Part shown: positions 11,518 to 24,157 of the stretch, one piece after another
Layout of the letters: every line of letters begins with the position of its first letter
Position numbering within the stretch: the first letter of the stretch is position 1
From: Wuchereria bancrofti
Taxonomy: Eukaryota > Nematoda > Chromadorea > Rhabditida > Onchocercidae
Assembly (NCBI GenBank): GCA_005281725.1
Contig: SSBO01000003.1
Span: 8,089,621 to 8,153,620, forward strand
DNA length: 64,000 bases
Direction: 5' to 3'
Program-made: the position numbers and the translations under genes
Notes under the pieces: model-generated
Database searches by the model: none
What the model was told of the DNA's origin: nothing
The model's input: the letters and a program-made list of their open reading frames with translations, nothing else

Positions 11518-14500
11518 ATGGCAAAAGCAATGATGCTTCAATCACATGCATCTGAAAAAATTCCACCACTTACTTTTAAGGTATTTTCTCTTCTCTAATA
11601 TTATTAATTTTGTAATTTCACACTGTTTGGAATATTTGTCGTTGCTGTAAATGATGTATAGTTGAGATAAAAGATGAAAATATCTGCCATTTAAGCTGAG
11701 TTTGATTGATAATAGAGAAGCAGTGCGGTATATTAGTGAATAAGAATGAAAGGCAAGATGATTCCATCATGAATTGTGTAAGTGTTAATTAGAATGGTAA
11801 TTATCATTTAACATGGGAACTATTTTAAATATTCCTATAAAGTGCTAGCTATAGAACGGTCATATCAGGTATGCTAGGGTTAAGCATGTTTGAAGATCTA
11901 TGAACGTGCAACTGGGATTTCTGTTACATTTGATATTCTCCTTTTATATTTTACCAGTTGCAAACGCATCGTAATTACAGGACAAGGATAAGCCGGATAG
12001 CGTACGAAGCAGCAATATTATTGCGGCAAAGGCTGTTGCTGACGCAATTAGAACAAGTCTAGGACCTAAAGGTTATTTTGCTATTTTAAATTCAGTTGTG
12101 ATATGTTAGTTTCTTTAATGAAGTTGGAAAACTTTCCAGGTTATCATTATTTCCGGTTATCACTTTTGAATTTGTTAAGAAAAATTAGACAACCAGAAGT
12201 TAATAGCTGCATATGATTGCATATTATATTGTATATCACAGGGATGGATAAGATGATTGAAACGGGAAAAGGTGAGGTAACAATCACAAATGATGGCGCA
12301 ACGATTCTAAAACAAATGAGTGTCATACATCCTGCAGCAAAAATGGTGAAACTTTTGTATAAACTATTAGAAAATCTTCGGAATACAGTTGTGTCATCTC
12401 TTATTTCTTAGGGATTTCTAAAACTACTTTTTGTATTATCAGTCGGGGTAATGTGATCAGTCAAGTTAATCAAGTAAAAATTAATCGAAAAATCGAAATA
12501 TTATTCTGAGACTGTTCGATTAAACTTCGTAAGATCATGGCTGATAGCTAATTATCTTGTCGACATACAACAAGGTATTGTTCAGCTTATTTGTTAGTTA
12601 CTGTGTCGTAATTAATTTAACATATAGTTATGATAAATCAATAGAAAAAAACTAGTTTTAGCTTGTCGAGCTATCGAAAGCTCAGGATATTGAAGCTGGT
12701 GATGGAACTACAACGGTAGTTGTTATTGCCGGCGCACTGCTTGATGGGGCAGAGAAATTGTTAAACAAAGGTAATTTAATTGGATACGAATATAGTTCTG
12801 GAAATAAAGAAAGCGAAAAAGAGAAAGTTTGCAAATTGGTGGATGAAAAAATTTTCCTGTTCTCAGGCTTAAAGTGATGTTAAAGATGAACGGCAGTGTT
12901 AAGCTATTTAATTTAGGAATCCATCCGACGACGATTTCGGAGAGTTTCCAGCGTGCTTCAGTACAGGCTGAAAAAATCTTAGAATCAATGGCTTCACCAG
13001 TCGATCTCGACAACGATGATCAGCTTGCAAAAATTGCCACAACTAGTTTGAATTCTAAAGTAATTTCCTGTATTCATTATTTCTTATCTGTTGTTTCCAT
13101 GATTGTGAAAAAAAAGAAAAAACCGGAAATTATAATTGTGGAGTACCATTACTATTTTAGATGATTTTATCGTTTTTTCAAGGGAATATAGTGAAGCTCC
13201 ATTTTCATATAGTTTTGTCGAGAGGGTTAGGATGTAGTGATTCTTATCAAGAGATCTGAAAAGGTAACATATTATTCCTTATTGCTTATTGATAGTTCTT
13301 GTTATTTTATTTTCTAAAATAGTCTCCTCGTTTAGGTTGTATCTCAACACTCATGGTTGCTTGCACCTATGGCAGTGAATGCTGTTAAAAAAGTAACTTT
13401 CTCTTCAATTTGACGATATTTTTCTGGAATAATATGATTTTTATTTCGAAAGAATTATTGGTTAGTGTTTATTCATGTATGAAATTCTACAAATTCAGAT
13501 TATCAGTGTCGATGATAATAACGTTGATTTACGAATGATTAAAATTGTGAAGAAAGTGGGCGAAACTGTTGAAGAGTCTCGTTTGGTAAATGGTGCACTT
13601 ATTGATCAGCGTTCCATGGGACGTGGTGGTCCAACTCGTGTTGAAAAAGCCCAAATTGGACTAATCCAGTTCCAGCTTAGTCCACCGAAAACTGATGTAT
13701 GTTTTCTTCCGCATGTATTTAAATAATTTGTTGTGGTTTCTGCCTTACTGCTTGCTCTTTAATTTGTTGACTTATCACTGACAATCATTTCAGATGGAAA
13801 ATCAAGTGATCTTGTCCGATTACACTCAAATGGACCGAGCTTTAAAGGAAGAGCGAACATACTTGCTTGATCTGTGTAAGCAAATTAAAAAAGCAGGATG
13901 TAATGTTTTGCTTATACAGAAAAGCATTCTCAGGTATTTTAAAATTGTTTCTTGTATGGGATAGGATTACGATAGCTTGTCAAAAAAAAAATTCGATAGT
14001 AGAAAGATTGAAGATTTCTTGCAATGAAGGTAGTTTTGGCAGTTGGTTTGAATGCAGTTCTTGACTAGTCCATGCCAATCTACGCTTCTATAAGGAAGTT
14101 AAGTGGTAAAAGGAAGAGAACACTATGTTTTCGTATTTAAATCCTGACTGTGATTACACTTTAAAATGTTATCTTTGCTACTTGTTGAAGAGATGCGGTA
14201 AATGAGATGTCTTTACATTTTTTGGCGAAAATGAAGATAATGGTAGTGAAAGATATCGAAAGAGAAGATATCGAGTTTTACTCTCGCATTTTGGGTTGTC
14301 GTCCCATTGCGTCAATCGATCATTTTGTACCCGAAGCACTAGGTTCTGCAGACCTTGTTGAACAGATTTCGACAGGAGGAGATGGAAAAATTATTCAAGT
14401 AAAGTATTTCGTATTTGGAAATTCTTTAATTCTTATTTTTAGGATATGACAGCAGGATGAAATCGTTTTATGTATCATTTTGTTCGTCAGTTGCTCAATG

Positions 14501-15724
14501 CTGTTTGGAGAATGAAATCTATGTATTTGGAGCAAAGAATTAAATCGTTTTTTTAGGTGACTGGTGTGCAAAATCCGGGTCAAGCAGTTTCAGTTTTGAT
14601 TCGTGGTTCTAACAAATTAGTGTTGGAAGAAGCAGAACGATCAATTCATGATGCGCTTTGCGTTATACGATGTTTGGTAAAGAAGCGAGCTCTTCTTCCT
14701 GGTTTGTCAAAATATTTCTAATTCATTTTTCATTAATTTTATTTTTAGTCAGTAATTTTTGTGTTGTTAAACGCAAAATCTTTCGATTATTGCAATCCAT
14801 GTACTGTTGGTAGGCATATGCAATCCGTAACCATTTTTCGACTATAACACAACATTGGTTTTCTAACTATTCTGCTTTAGGCGGTGGCGCACCTGAAATG
14901 GAGGTAGCAGTGCAGCTGCGCCAGTTAGCACAGGAAAGATCTGGTGCTGAGCAGTACTGTTGGAAAGTTCGTTTTATTACTTTTATTTTTCACAAAATTT
15001 TCTAATTCATAGAAAGTTTTTCTACACTATAAATGTACCAATAATTTGGATTTGCGAAATATTTTTTATATTTTCCGTACAAATGAATGATAAAGTTTTG
15101 TGTTGTATTTTTACTGATTTCTTTTAAGGCTTTTGCGGATGCTCTGGAGCAGGTTCCGTATACACTGGCCGAAAATGCTGGTTTGAATCCGATAGCGACA
15201 GTTACTGAGTTGCGCGCTCAGCACGCAAATGGTAAAAAGAATCATGGAGTAAATGTTCGCAAGGTTAGTTTACTAATGTACTTGTTAGAATGACTTTTAT
15301 TTTTTTCTTTAACTCTTCACTAATAAACTAACTTATCGCTTTTCAGGGCTATGTTACTGATATCAGAGAGGAAAATGTGTTGCAACCGCTTCTGGTATCA
15401 TCCTCAGCAATCAAGCAAGCTGCTGAATGTGTTCGCTCTATTCTTAAAATTGACGATATCGTAAGTTTGTTATTTTGTCGAAATTTTACAAAACATTTTA
15501 TGAAAATATAATTCGCACTCAAATCTTAGTGTACTGTTCGACACGTATAGTTTTGAAAATGAAAAAGTAAATCATGCTTAAGTGTACTCTCAAAAGTTTT
15601 GTCGTAGAATCAGTCTCTTTCCTTTTCTGTAATAGCTGTTGTACCCAAGCATTGGAGATATTTAAGTAGAGCATTATTAAATTAATTAACAAAATTTGTA
15701 TTACAGGTGGTAGCTGTTCGCTAA
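11518..15724 (+). CDS. cct-4: T-complex protein 1 subunit delta (CCT4 chaperonin subunit)
   Basis: Subunit of the cytosolic group II chaperonin TRiC/CCT, which folds actin, tubulin and other proteins with ATP hydrolysis. Exons: 11518-11580, 11981-12071, 12242-12345, 12662-12770, 12917-13059, 13336-13392, 13499-13696, 13794-13933, 14191-14398, 14557-14701, 14881-14966, 15129-15263, 15347-15460, 15707-15724; 536 aa against about 539 in human. Seen: [16 protein letters not shown] and [14 protein letters not shown] (equatorial ATP site), [10 protein letters not shown] with Asp100, the intermediate/apical blocks [24 protein letters not shown] and [15 protein letters not shown], then [33 protein letters not shown] and [17 protein letters not shown], ending [12 protein letters not shown]. 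These blocks match the delta subunit better than the other CCT paralogues. The last exon is only 18 nt (five codons plus stop). Intact, no frameshift. Confidence 0.98.
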
Positions 15725-16779
15725 TAACACTGCATCAGTGTTCTCGTTCGTATTTACTTGGTGATAACAAGTTGTTGTTTTTTGTTCCTTTCAATCCACT
15801 CTTTCCCTGTTATCAATGCATGGCTTAACTATTTTGGGATAAACGTTGAAGCATATTTCTGAAAAATTAAGAAATGAAAATTTGAAGTTTTGTCATTAGG
15901 AAGTTTTTTGTCAAATGCTTTGTTTTCCACTGTGTTACACTTTTGATAAAACGTTATAAGAAAAAGAAAAGTTGAGTTGTTCTGCATAAAAAGAAAAACC
16001 AATTCCAACAAATATTTATGCAGCTTGTCTTCGTTCTTTTCCCTCTCACAAATGACCCTAGCCGTTACTTCCATTTTTCGTTTAAGAGTTTTGTGAGTGA
16101 ATTGAACAAGAAGATGAAAGTTTACCAATGAGAAATTTGAACGCGATGAACTGGAAGTAATAGCTATGCCGATACTTTTTTTAGTTCCTTATCAAACTGT
16201 TTAGTAATGTAATTTTCATAGGTTTCGAATGACGTATGACAAAAGCTCTAAGCTGAAGAGAAATTCTAATTTTGAAATAAAATTGTAAGTGTAAACAGCT
16301 GCCGAATAATGTAGTGCTTGTGACTAGAGAAAGTAAGAGACATCTCATTTGTTATCAAAAAAAGGAAATAAATTGTCGGAAAGCACCTCTTATTGTAATT
16401 GATTCTACTTCACTAATTTTGGAAAACAATTTAAGATACACTTTTTTTTTTTCGAACTCAAGTATTTTGCGAAAGTTTAGAAAAACTAAAACTCTAGATA
16501 TGTTATTTGAGAAGAAATATAATTGAGTAAAGTGATATGTATTAAGTAATAAACAGAGTTTCTTTTTTTTGAACTGATAATTTCGAGATTGGTTTACTTT
16601 TAGAATTTATTTAAGTTGAAATTTTCTCTGATTGATGTGTAATATGAGAATTAATAATAATAGCACGAAATGTTTTAAATTTATAAATTTACAATTATTG
16701 TAAAAATTACAAACAAAAATATAATGATTTTTTTCTTTTTAGATTAAGAAACAGAAATAACATAAAATTTTTCATCCAT
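15725..16779. other. Convergent 3' intergenic region (CCT4 and poly-Gln gene)
   Basis: About 1.05 kb separates the stops of two convergent genes. It contains T-rich and A-rich runs and a + strand AATAAA at 16276-16281 that could end a long CCT4 3' UTR. Short open frames on both strands have no recognisable content and no splice-linked partners, so none is called. Confidence 0.6.
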
Positions 16780-19700
16780 TTATCCTTTATATGCAACTTT
16801 ATCAATATTTTCCATTTCATGACATCGTTGTAAACATCTATTGAAATTTCCATCTGTTTTTGATTCAGCTGAATGTGTCCTTTCTAAAAAAAATTAAACA
16901 TTCAATTGTTTTTTTTTTTTTTTGCCTTTAAAATAATATCATTAATATAAAACTTCTTTTTTTTTTTAACATAACTAATCATAGCAATAAGGATAGTTTG
17001 ATATTTGTGTGATTTTTTGATTGGTAATATTTTTAGTTTAAATAAGCAAATAATCGAAATGAAAATATTTAAGATTTCATTTCATACCAAAAAAAAGAAA
17101 AACTCAATTTCATGTCATTGTAAAATTATTTGATTTCATAACTTTTCACTATATTTATTTCTAAACTACTATTTGTTTAATCAATAAAATTAAATATATA
17201 AAAGTGAATTAAAAATATTAAATATATAGTAAAATTTAATATATATGATGTTATAAAAGTAGAGTAATAGTTATGTTTATAGAATTATGATAAATTAGTA
17301 TAGCTAAAGATAGAGTGAAAAATTAGTAATTATTTGATAATAATTAAATTATCAAATTTAAATTGATAAGATGCATTAATTACCTAAAAATGTATTATTA
17401 GTATCCATCTTTGGTGTACCCATTTCCGTTGTAGATTGTGTTGATAATTTTGGAGCAATTAATTCATTTTCTTCATCATTTCCTGTTAAATAGAAAAAAA
17501 AATTTAAAAAAGGAAAAAAAGTTAAAAGGGAATAAACTGATGGAGGAAAATTTGTGCAAAAATATATAATTCTGAAAAAAAAAGAGAAAACTTTGAAATT
17601 TTACAACACTTGTAAATGAAATTAAATTAAAAATAACTTATAATTGATAATTTAGAAAAGATTTACTGCTCATATTTTTCTCTCTCATTTCTTCTCTTTG
17701 TTTTTTCTTTTTTTTTTTCATTCTTTTTCATACCATAAATTTATTATTTTCCAAAAAATGGTACCAGATGATAAATGCTCAATAATTTTTTGTTCGTTAT
17801 AAACTTCCATCCAATGACTTTCCGTATCTTCATTAACACAATTCTGATAAAATTTTGTTGCATTAAGCATTTCGGTTGAACCAGCTTCAAAAATTTCAAT
17901 TTAAAAATACACCATTTAATTAATAATTCAACATTAATTGTTCCAATCAGTAAACTTAACTAATAATTCTAGATTAATTATTTTAATCAATAAACATAAT
18001 CAATCATACATCAATTATTTCAAATTATCTCTCTTTTTATCACTAATCATTCTTAATCAATTAATTATTTCTCTATTATCACTAATCATTCTCATTCAAT
18101 TTTTAAAAGTAGTAATTAAAATCTAGAAATATAAAAAATCTCTTTCCTACTAAATTTAATTAATGATACCATCTATAAAATGAATGCATTCAATTTTAAT
18201 TAATTCATATATTTAAATTATTAATCTCTTCGATTTTAATAAATCATTGTCACTTTAAATATATGATTAATGTCATAGCTAACAAAAATAAAAAAAAAAT
18301 GAAAAAATAAAAAATGAAGAAAAATGAAATTCTATCATTTTTCACTTACTCGATAATCCTTCATTAAATCGAACTGTGGAATTTTTTCCATTGCCATGTG
18401 AACAACAACTGCTCTTCTTATGCAACGATGTTGGTAGCTGAAAAAGATCTTAAAATTTTTTAAAAATTTCAAAGAATGTTGACGCTAAACAATAAATTTT
18501 ACTTTATTGAAGACAAAAAAAAATAAACTAAGAAATGGAAGAAAAATAATAAACAAAAAAAAAAAAAAAGAAAGAAAAGGAAAGAAAGTTAAAAAATAAA
18601 GCAAATAACTAAAAGACGATGAAAGCAATTCTTAAAATTTTTTTTCTTTCTTTCTTTTTATGGCAATAACGTATATTTGAAATGAAATGCAAAGAAAAAA
18701 AAGAAAAAAACAAAATGTGTGATAACAAATGAAAAATGTGATAAGATTTTGAAGCATTAAATGATATTAATTATAATTTGTATATAAAAAATGAATGCTA
18801 AAAAAAGAAAGAAAAAAAATTTTTTTTTTTTGTTCATATTATTTAAATACAATATGATCAAATTACATTCTTATTAGCATATTGGGTTTCATCATTGAAC
18901 ATTTAGTCATACATTTTTTTTTTTGAGGCTTAATTTCATCTCTTTTTTTCTATTTCAAATATATTCCTTTTTTTCGATTTCAAATATATTCTTTCATTTC
19001 AGATATATTCAATCCATTCATAAATTCATAAATTACTATTAATTTTTGTCTATTAATATTATTTTAAGAATATTTGGAAGTAAAAGATTTACTCGTAATT
19101 TCAGCTAAATGATCTTTTTAATATTTAAATAATAATACCGTTATGAGAGAGTAAATAAAACATTACAAAAAATTTTTTTTTATAAAAAAATTTTCTATTT
19201 ATGATATGAAAAAAAGTAAGATGTATAAAAAAATATAAACAATTAGATGAAATGTGATTAGATAAGATGCACTGAAATTTTCATATCATATCAGTGGCTT
19301 ATCATATTATCACTGTGTAATGACGAATAATAAGATAGTATTTATAAAAGAAAACTTATGCAAATATATCATACTTTTGATATCTTGTTTACCTGTTAAA
19401 TTAAATTATCTTTTAACTATCTTCTTACTAACTTTCTTTTAGCATTAACAATAATTAAAAAATAAAGTAACATAATTTTAGATGATTTTCAAAACTCTGT
19501 AACACAATAAATGATAAATTACATCGGTCATAAAGTTATTCATTTTAAATTAAAATTATACAGATAAAAATAAAACATTAATGGCTGGAAATTAATTGAA
19601 AATTGTAGCAAATTAGAAAAACAAGTTATTTTTTATTGGGAAGAAAACATATTATCGAATTTTAATATCGAAGTAAAAGATTTACTCGTAATTACAAATA

Positions 19701-20213
19701 CAAATTATCACTCATTATAAAAAAATTTAATAAATTAAATAATCATCAATTATATAATTAAATTAATTATTCAGTTGTTGTGTAGTTAAATTTTAATAAA
19801 ATTCAAATAGCTTTTACCACTGGTACAGATGTTGATGGTGATATGGGCTGACAATTATTCTCCTCTTGTTGTTGTTGTTGTTGCTGTTGTTGTTGTTGCT
19901 GTTGTTGTTCTTGTTGTTGTTGTTGCTGTTGTTGTTGTTGTTTCCTGATTTCATATTTATCATCTAAATTTACCACCAATAATTACAGTTATAACAAAAT
20001 AATTTTAGAGTAGATTTTAGACAATATTCTATTTTAACAAATATTCTATTTTACTAATTTCCTTATCCAAAAAAAGAAAAAAAGAAAAAAGGAAAAAAAA
20101 AATTAATTAAAACTTAAAAATTACTCGCCTAATTGATGGGTAGATGGTATATAGGCGGTTGATTTTTTTCGATCAATAAGTGAATTTGAACAACAGCCTT
20201 CAAATAATGGCAT
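16780..20213 (-). CDS. Unrecognised protein with a poly-glutamine tract
   Basis: I do not recognise this protein. Exons in gene order: 20213-20129, 19963-19818, 18437-18350, 17884-17765, 17482-17384, 16883-16780; 213 aa, phase preserved throughout, which is the main evidence that it is real. Exon 1 begins MPLFEGCCSNSLIDRKK, with two adjacent Cys near the N terminus that could be lipidated (inference). Exon 2 encodes about 25 Gln broken by one Glu, followed by EENNCQPISPSTSVPV. Exon 3 holds a short Lys/Cys-rich piece (HKKSSCCSHGNGKNSTVRF). The rest is acidic and Ser/Thr-rich, ending NRCLQRCHEMENIDKVAYKG. There is no membrane segment or known domain and the protein is probably largely disordered. 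Intron 1 needs a GC donor (GCGAGT). The two longest introns are about 1.4 kb (19817-18438) and about 0.5 kb. The 5' end could extend further if a non-coding first exon exists. Confidence 0.7.
19865..19942 (-). repeat. Poly-Gln-coding CAA/CAG repeat
   Basis: A run of CAA with interspersed CAG codons, and one GAA, inside exon 2 of the poly-Gln gene. Mixed codons suggest some selection for the Gln tract, or slower slippage, compared with a pure repeat. Length is likely to vary between strains. Confidence 0.9.
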
Positions 20214-22299
20214 TTTTCCTTTCGCACTTGATTTTATTGATTTTTACAATTTTTCTTTATTGGTTTCTGAAAAAATAAAAGGAAAGAAAGTGATAGCATA
20301 ATATGTACAGAATAATTTATCAAATCAAGAAATGATTATTTCAAGGAATCAATGAAAAAATTATGTTAAAAATTATATGTATAATAAAAATTTTTACCAC
20401 AGTATATATTTAAAATAAAAAATTTCAATAAAATATATGAATAAAATAAGAAATTTTAATATATATATAATATAAAAAGTTATACTAAAATATATATATG
20501 AAATTAAAACTTAAAGTATGTATATATAAATTGCAGTAAAGTTATTAAATGATATTAATTACATTTAAAATTTACTCTTTAATTGATTTATTAGTAATAT
20601 TATACAAATAATTCATAATAATGAAAAAAAAAAGAGTGAAACGAGAAACATATTGGAAGATGAAAAAGATTGAAACGAAAAGAGAAAAGTTGAGGAAGTT
20701 TTGTGAGAATATTTTTTTTTATGAAGTTTTATAGCTTGTCAAAATAACTTTAACTATTTTTATTTGTTGAGAAGAAAAATGTGAAAGATATGAAAAAAAA
20801 AAAAAAAATTTGGAGAAATATGTTGATGAAATGATAAAAATAAAATAATGAAATGAAATAACAAGCAGAGTAATGGAAAAGCGGAAATAGAAGTTAACGT
20901 GTATGCAAGCAATGAAAAATAGGCATTCGCACAATTGCGCTTCATTTTTCCTAATCATTTTTCATTTTGCATAATGAAATAACAGTAAAAAACATATTTA
21001 AACATTTTAATGCTAAAAATGCATCAAAAATAAGTAAAATATTGTTAAATTTATTCAGTAGAATAATTCTTTTGTTAAATAAATAAAATAAAATAAGCTG
21101 AATTTTAATTGAATTCTTTCCCAAATCAACAATATTTTATTGATTTAAATAATATTTAATAAAATTTAATGCTAAAGGTATATTTCTTTTTGGCTGATTG
21201 ATTGATTCATTGATTTATTTATTTATTTAAGTACAATATTTTTTAAATATAATAAAATTTTTTTTTCTTGAAGAACAATTTAGTATATATTTTATGTGAA
21301 GAACAATTTAGTATATATATATATATTTTTGTGTTTAGTATATATTTTAAAAACGCAAATGTTTAATTTCAAATTTTCAAAACAAGCAACACTTTAAAAA
21401 GTTCAACAAAAATTAATAATCGTTTCAAATAATTCATAAATATGATGACAATAAAAAAAAAGCGGGCAAATATACCAAAAAAAAATTGTAAGATAAATGA
21501 ATTTTTGTCTAATCATTTTTCGAGACAGAAAAAAAAAGAAAAGACGAAATTTATTCGGCTAATATGCATAAATAATTAGGTAAGATATTTGATAAGTTTA
21601 TAAGGAAAATGGGAATTACTTAGTGAAATGAATAATCTAAAGAAGCTAATAGCATTGCTTTTTAAGTGAAAATTTTTTCATTTCATTGTTAAGCAAAATC
21701 ATTATTTAATTGGCTATGAAAGCGTAAAATTGAAAAGAGAAAAGTGAAAAATTTTTTCAGATTAGGAAAAATTGATAATTCTTGCTCTTCCGTCAAAAAA
21801 AAAAAAGAGAAAAAGCTCCTACCAATACATTTCTCAGTGAAATGATGAAAAGAAAACAAATTTCTCGTTTTCTTTTTCTTTTTTCTATTTTTTAAAGTTA
21901 TGAAAATTTATTTGAAAGTGTAAAAAAAAAATGACTAAAAAATATCAATAATCATTTATGTTTATACTGAGAATGAAGAATGTAAAAGAAAAATTAGCAT
22001 TTTAGAATTTAAAAAAAAAGAAAAAATTGTTTATTTGATAATTAAATTAGATTTTGATGAAAATTTGAAATAAATATGATGAATTAATGTAGCAAAAGGA
22101 ATACAAGTTAATGTGATATTAAATATTGTAAATTAAAATTCAAAAATATTGAAATGGAAAGAAACTGATAGATATGAAAAATTTTTCATTTATCTTTTAG
22201 AGTAACTTCAATTCATACACATACATCTAACCATATGATATTGAAATTAAAAGAAAAAAAAATATCAATTCTTTCATTTCTTCGATTTCCTTCCTTCTT

Positions 22300-22328
22300 C
22301 CTCTCTCCCTCTCTCTCTCTCTCTCTCT
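22300..22328. repeat. (CT)n microsatellite
   Basis: A dinucleotide CT run inside a longer pyrimidine-rich stretch on the + strand. A GA run of similar length lies about 600 bases downstream (about 22922-22944), so the two could pair as an inverted repeat. Confidence 0.9.
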
Positions 22329-24125
22329 TTGTTACCCACTTTTCCTCTCTTTCTCCATCTCTTTGCTCTTTCAGAGTAATTTTGATAATGGCTAAACACT
22401 TAAAATACTTATAAATAGCCCAAACTGATTGACTGCTTTAGCTTTCATATTTTTATTTTTATCCATGAAATATTTGAGAAGTAAATAACCAAAAAAAAAG
22501 CAAATGTTGAATTTTAATTTTTGAAAAAATTGTAAAATTATTTTGCTCAAATTCATTTATAAAAATTGTATAAGATAATAAAAAAATCTATTATAATATA
22601 ATGAGTGGAAAAAACAATCAATCAAATAAACAAATAAAAAAACAAATAAATATAAGTAAACAACAGGGTAAAATAAAAAATAAATAAACAAGTGATAAAT
22701 ATAGGAAATTAAATAAATATAAATAAAAATAAAATATTTAAAATTTCTCATATGAAATATAATACTTATAAATAGACCAAACTATTCATATCAAAATCAG
22801 TGATTGAAGAAGTAGTAATTATTATAACTAATAGTAAAAATGTAAATTTGTAAAAGGACAAATGCTATTGTGTAATTTGAAAAAAAAAAGAGAAATATTT
22901 GTAAGGAACAAAAGGAAGGAGACAGAGAGAGAGAGAGAGAGAAAGGAAAAGAAAGACAAGAAAAATCAGGTTTCGAATAAATGACAACGATAATTTCTTC
23001 TCTTTTCTTTTTTCATTTGAGCGCTAATTAATGAAATATGAACTATAGGAGATTGTGCTAAACAAGTGACACAATTAGAAGCAAAATTTTATTATGTTTA
23101 AAAATTAACTTCTACAAAATGTTCAGAAAATTAAACTTCTACTTTTAATGTTTGATTCAATTTTCATATAATTATAAAATAATTGTAAGTAATGCGTGTG
23201 TAGTTAGTAGCTAAATTTTCATTGATATGCATAAATTTTGATAATTCCCACGGGTAAAATTCATGGTCAAAAAGATATGAATATCCAAGATAAGAATAAA
23301 AACAGCTTGCATAATAGAGAAATTATCTTCAGGCGCACATGTCCCAGCTGTGACATTTGCTTCATCTATTATGATTGTGCTAGATTAAATGATGTCATTA
23401 CTACATTATTATGGTTAGACCGATTTCTTCATGCTAATTCATTCAACATTTAATTAAACTAATTATTTGCTACTGAAACTAATAGATTTATCAATAAATC
23501 TCATTTTGGTAAACTAAGGAAATATCAATTAAGATTATAATGTGAAAAAACAACAAACAAAAATGATTGCTTGAAATGCCAAAAGATATTTTTTTAAAAA
23601 AAGGAAAATTTTTCGAATAAAAAAAATAATTTGAAATTTCAACGAAAATTAAAATTTACGGAAAACTGAAAAAAACAAATAGAAAATGTTTTATGAAATA
23701 TTTAGCTATCAATTGAAATAAACAAAAAAATTCGATTGCAAGACATTACATACCTCTATGAATTATATCAGCATAAACGTTTCTGTTCGATAATTTTGAA
23801 TAAATGTAACTGATCCATGGAGAAAATAAAATGAAATGAAGAGAAATGATTAAAATTGATAAGGAATTATCCTTATCATTTCAACAAACCACTGATAGAT
23901 TGTTAATGACATTGTTTTCAGATAATAGTGCAACATCAGTTAACATTTCAGTGATAAAAGGAATATCATATGCTTATCTTCTATTATCAATGATATATCA
24001 AAAACTAATTATCATTCTGATAGTACGTCACAAAATAATCATGAATTTCCCTAGTTACTTAGTTATGCTATCGATCACTATTATTCATTATTTATTATTA
24101 TATATATTTTATATTTATTTATTTA

Positions 24126-24129
<4 letters not shown>

Positions 24130-24157
<28 letters not shown>
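24130..24157. repeat. (TAT)n microsatellite
   Basis: A trinucleotide run of TAT/ATT, followed by degenerate CATTATCATT units to about 24180. It produces a poly-Tyr reading in one frame that is an artefact of the repeat. Confidence 0.9.

Noticed and set aside
15829..16128. 99-codon - strand frame between CCT4 and the poly-Gln gene
   Set aside because: Lys/Phe/Asn-rich content with no recognisable family, no linked exon, and a position in a likely 3' UTR.
18350..18437. Possible PP1-docking RVxF motif (STVRF) in the poly-Gln protein
   Set aside because: The basic residue expected directly before the Val is three positions too far away, so the motif is not met.
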